Of a stretch of 64,000 nucleotides of DNA, positions 63,378 to 64,000 are shown piece after piece. The stretch spans positions 78,111 to 142,110 of the forward strand of contig NZ_SSOM01000074.1 of the NCBI RefSeq assembly GCF_029871235.1, given 5' to 3'. The notes under the pieces are model-generated. The model made no database searches and was not told the DNA's origin. It was given only the letters and a program-made list of their open reading frames with translations. The translations under genes were made by a program, and so were the position numbers. Positions within the stretch are counted from its first letter, which is position 1, and each line of letters opens with the position of its first letter. This DNA comes from Pseudomonas sp. BN411. Its GTDB lineage: Bacteria > Pseudomonadota > Gammaproteobacteria > Pseudomonadales > Pseudomonadaceae.

Positions 63378-63848
63378 ATGAGCCAAGCCGTTACCACCCA
63401 GAACAGTGCCGCCAGCCTTACCGGGCTGCTGCTGCCGCTGTCCGACCGTACCCTGCTGGTGCCCAACGTGGCGCTGGCTGAACTCATTCCCTACCGTGCG
63501 CCCCAGGCGACGCCGGGCCTGCCCGCCTGGCTGTTGGGCCAGGTGGCCTGGCGCGACCTGCGCCTGCCGCTGCTGTCCTTCGAAGCTGCCGCGGGCGGTG
63601 AGGTAAAGGTGGGATCGGGTGCCCGGGTGGCGGTACTCAACGCCCTCGGCGGCCGTCCGCACGTGAAGTTCATCGCCCTGCTGCTGCAGGGCATTCCCCG
63701 CTCGCTGAAGCTGGAAAACGACCTGCGCCGCGCCAATGCACCGCTGTCGATCCTTGAGCTGGATTCGGTGCAGCTGGGCACCGACGTGGCGAAGATCCCG
63801 GACCTGATGGCCCTGGAGCAGATGCTGGTGGATGCCGGACTGATCTGA
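63378..63848 (+). CDS. chpC: CheW-like protein ChpC
   Basis: A 156-residue CheW-domain protein, the second adaptor of the Pil-Chp system. Marks are LLPLSDRTLLVPNVALAELIPYR near residues 18-40, LPAWLLGQVAWRDLRLPLLSFE near 48-69, and VAVLNALGGRPHVKFIALLLQG near 83-104. The start is chosen 13 nt after chpB; an upstream in-frame start overlaps chpB. Its last codons are copied again 130 bp further on, after the stop codon. The genes chpD and chpE, which follow in P. aeruginosa, are not within this window. Confidence 0.92.
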   Translation: MSQAVTTQNSAASLTGLLLPLSDRTLLVPNVALAELIPYRAPQATPGLPAWLLGQVAWRDLRLPLLSFEAAAGGEVKVGSGARVAVLNALGGRPHVKFIALLLQGIPRSLKLENDLRRANAPLSILELDSVQLGTDVAKIPDLMALEQMLVDAGLI

Positions 63849-64000
63849 GCACCGTAGGTTGGTCCGAGCGTAGCGAGGCCCAGCGTTTCTTCGGTTATCC
63901 CGCTTGTTGGGCTTCGCGTAGCTCAGACCAACCTACGTCAGTACTGCGTCTGTGCTGGCGGATGTCGGACTGATCTGAGCACCGTAGGTTGGTCCGAGCG
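63823..64000. repeat. 130-bp tandem duplication spanning the chpC end and the 83-bp repeat
   Basis: The stretch from TGCTGG at 63823 is repeated from 63953, offset 130 bp, with only two mismatches over the 48 visible bases. The second unit carries the last codons of chpC (LADVGLI and stop) and the start of a third 83-bp palindrome (63984 onward), cut by the window end. Confidence 0.85.
63854..63936. repeat. 83-bp palindromic repeat, copy 2
   Basis: Inverted repeat with arms GTAGGTTGGTC and GACCAACCTAC. Its reverse complement closely matches the 83-bp copy at 28794-28876, including the inner arms. It starts 5 nt after the chpC stop. Confidence 0.88.

Overview
This 64 kb window is high-GC chromosomal DNA from a Pseudomonas (Pseudomonadaceae). 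Three things point there: the complete pilG-pilH-pilI-pilJ-pilK-chpA-chpB-chpC twitching chemosensory cluster, pilT/pilU beside proC/yggS, and the gshB-tonB3-algH-yqgF-pyrR-pyrB-pyrC' order. From memory of the P. aeruginosa PAO1 map, 0-11 kb matches PA0390-PA0400, 11-43.6 kb matches roughly PA0305-PA0338, and 43.6-64 kb matches PA0401-PA0415. A block that lies elsewhere in PAO1 therefore sits between the cystathionine genes and pyrC'. The differences from PAO1 (repeats, chpA length, an extra GTPase) suggest a species other than P. aeruginosa. No phage, IS element, CRISPR array, rRNA or tRNA was seen.

Layout. 0-8 kb: partial metX, a dynamin-like GTPase, yggU, yggT, proC and yggS (all minus), then pilT, pilU and a TM2 protein (plus). 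8-11 kb: the reverse transsulfuration pair, cystathionine beta-synthase and gamma-lyase/synthase. 11-20.5 kb: a mixed group with an Ntn-hydrolase acylase and its divergent AraC regulator, a thioredoxin-fold protein, an alpha/beta hydrolase, a 2OG-Fe(II) oxygenase, DUF proteins and an unusually short solute-binding protein. 20.7-25.8 kb: serA with D-2-hydroxyglutarate dehydrogenase, an FAH-family enzyme, a YjiK-like propeller and carO. 25.9-32.7 kb: two polyamine-type operons (APC permease plus acetylpolyamine amidohydrolase; PotABCD-like ABC transporter) that share a 67-bp upstream element. 33-43.6 kb: AraC regulator, carP-like propeller, yegP-like gene, rpiA, ilvA, two DUF2269 proteins, HAD phosphatase, rppH, ptsP and a PAS-GGDEF cyclase. 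43.6-49.5 kb: pyrC', pyrB, pyrR, yqgF, algH, tonB3 and gshB on the minus strand. 49.8-63.8 kb: the Pil-Chp system.

How the genes work together. PilT and PilU retract type IV pili, and the Pil-Chp genes signal to pilus function. SerA and D2HGDH form a coupled serine-synthesis pair. CarO and the CarP-like protein belong to a calcium/iron-responsive regulon in P. aeruginosa, and TTAAG-type boxes stand upstream of both here. The most notable structures are: a 132-bp tandem repeat inside chpA; the shared element of the two polyamine operons; a four-unit TTAAG array before carO; ~120-bp inverted repeats flanking the serA/D2HGDH pair; three ~99-bp palindromic REP-like elements; an 83-bp repeat duplicated together with the tail of chpC; and a solute-binding protein that appears to lack its second lobe.
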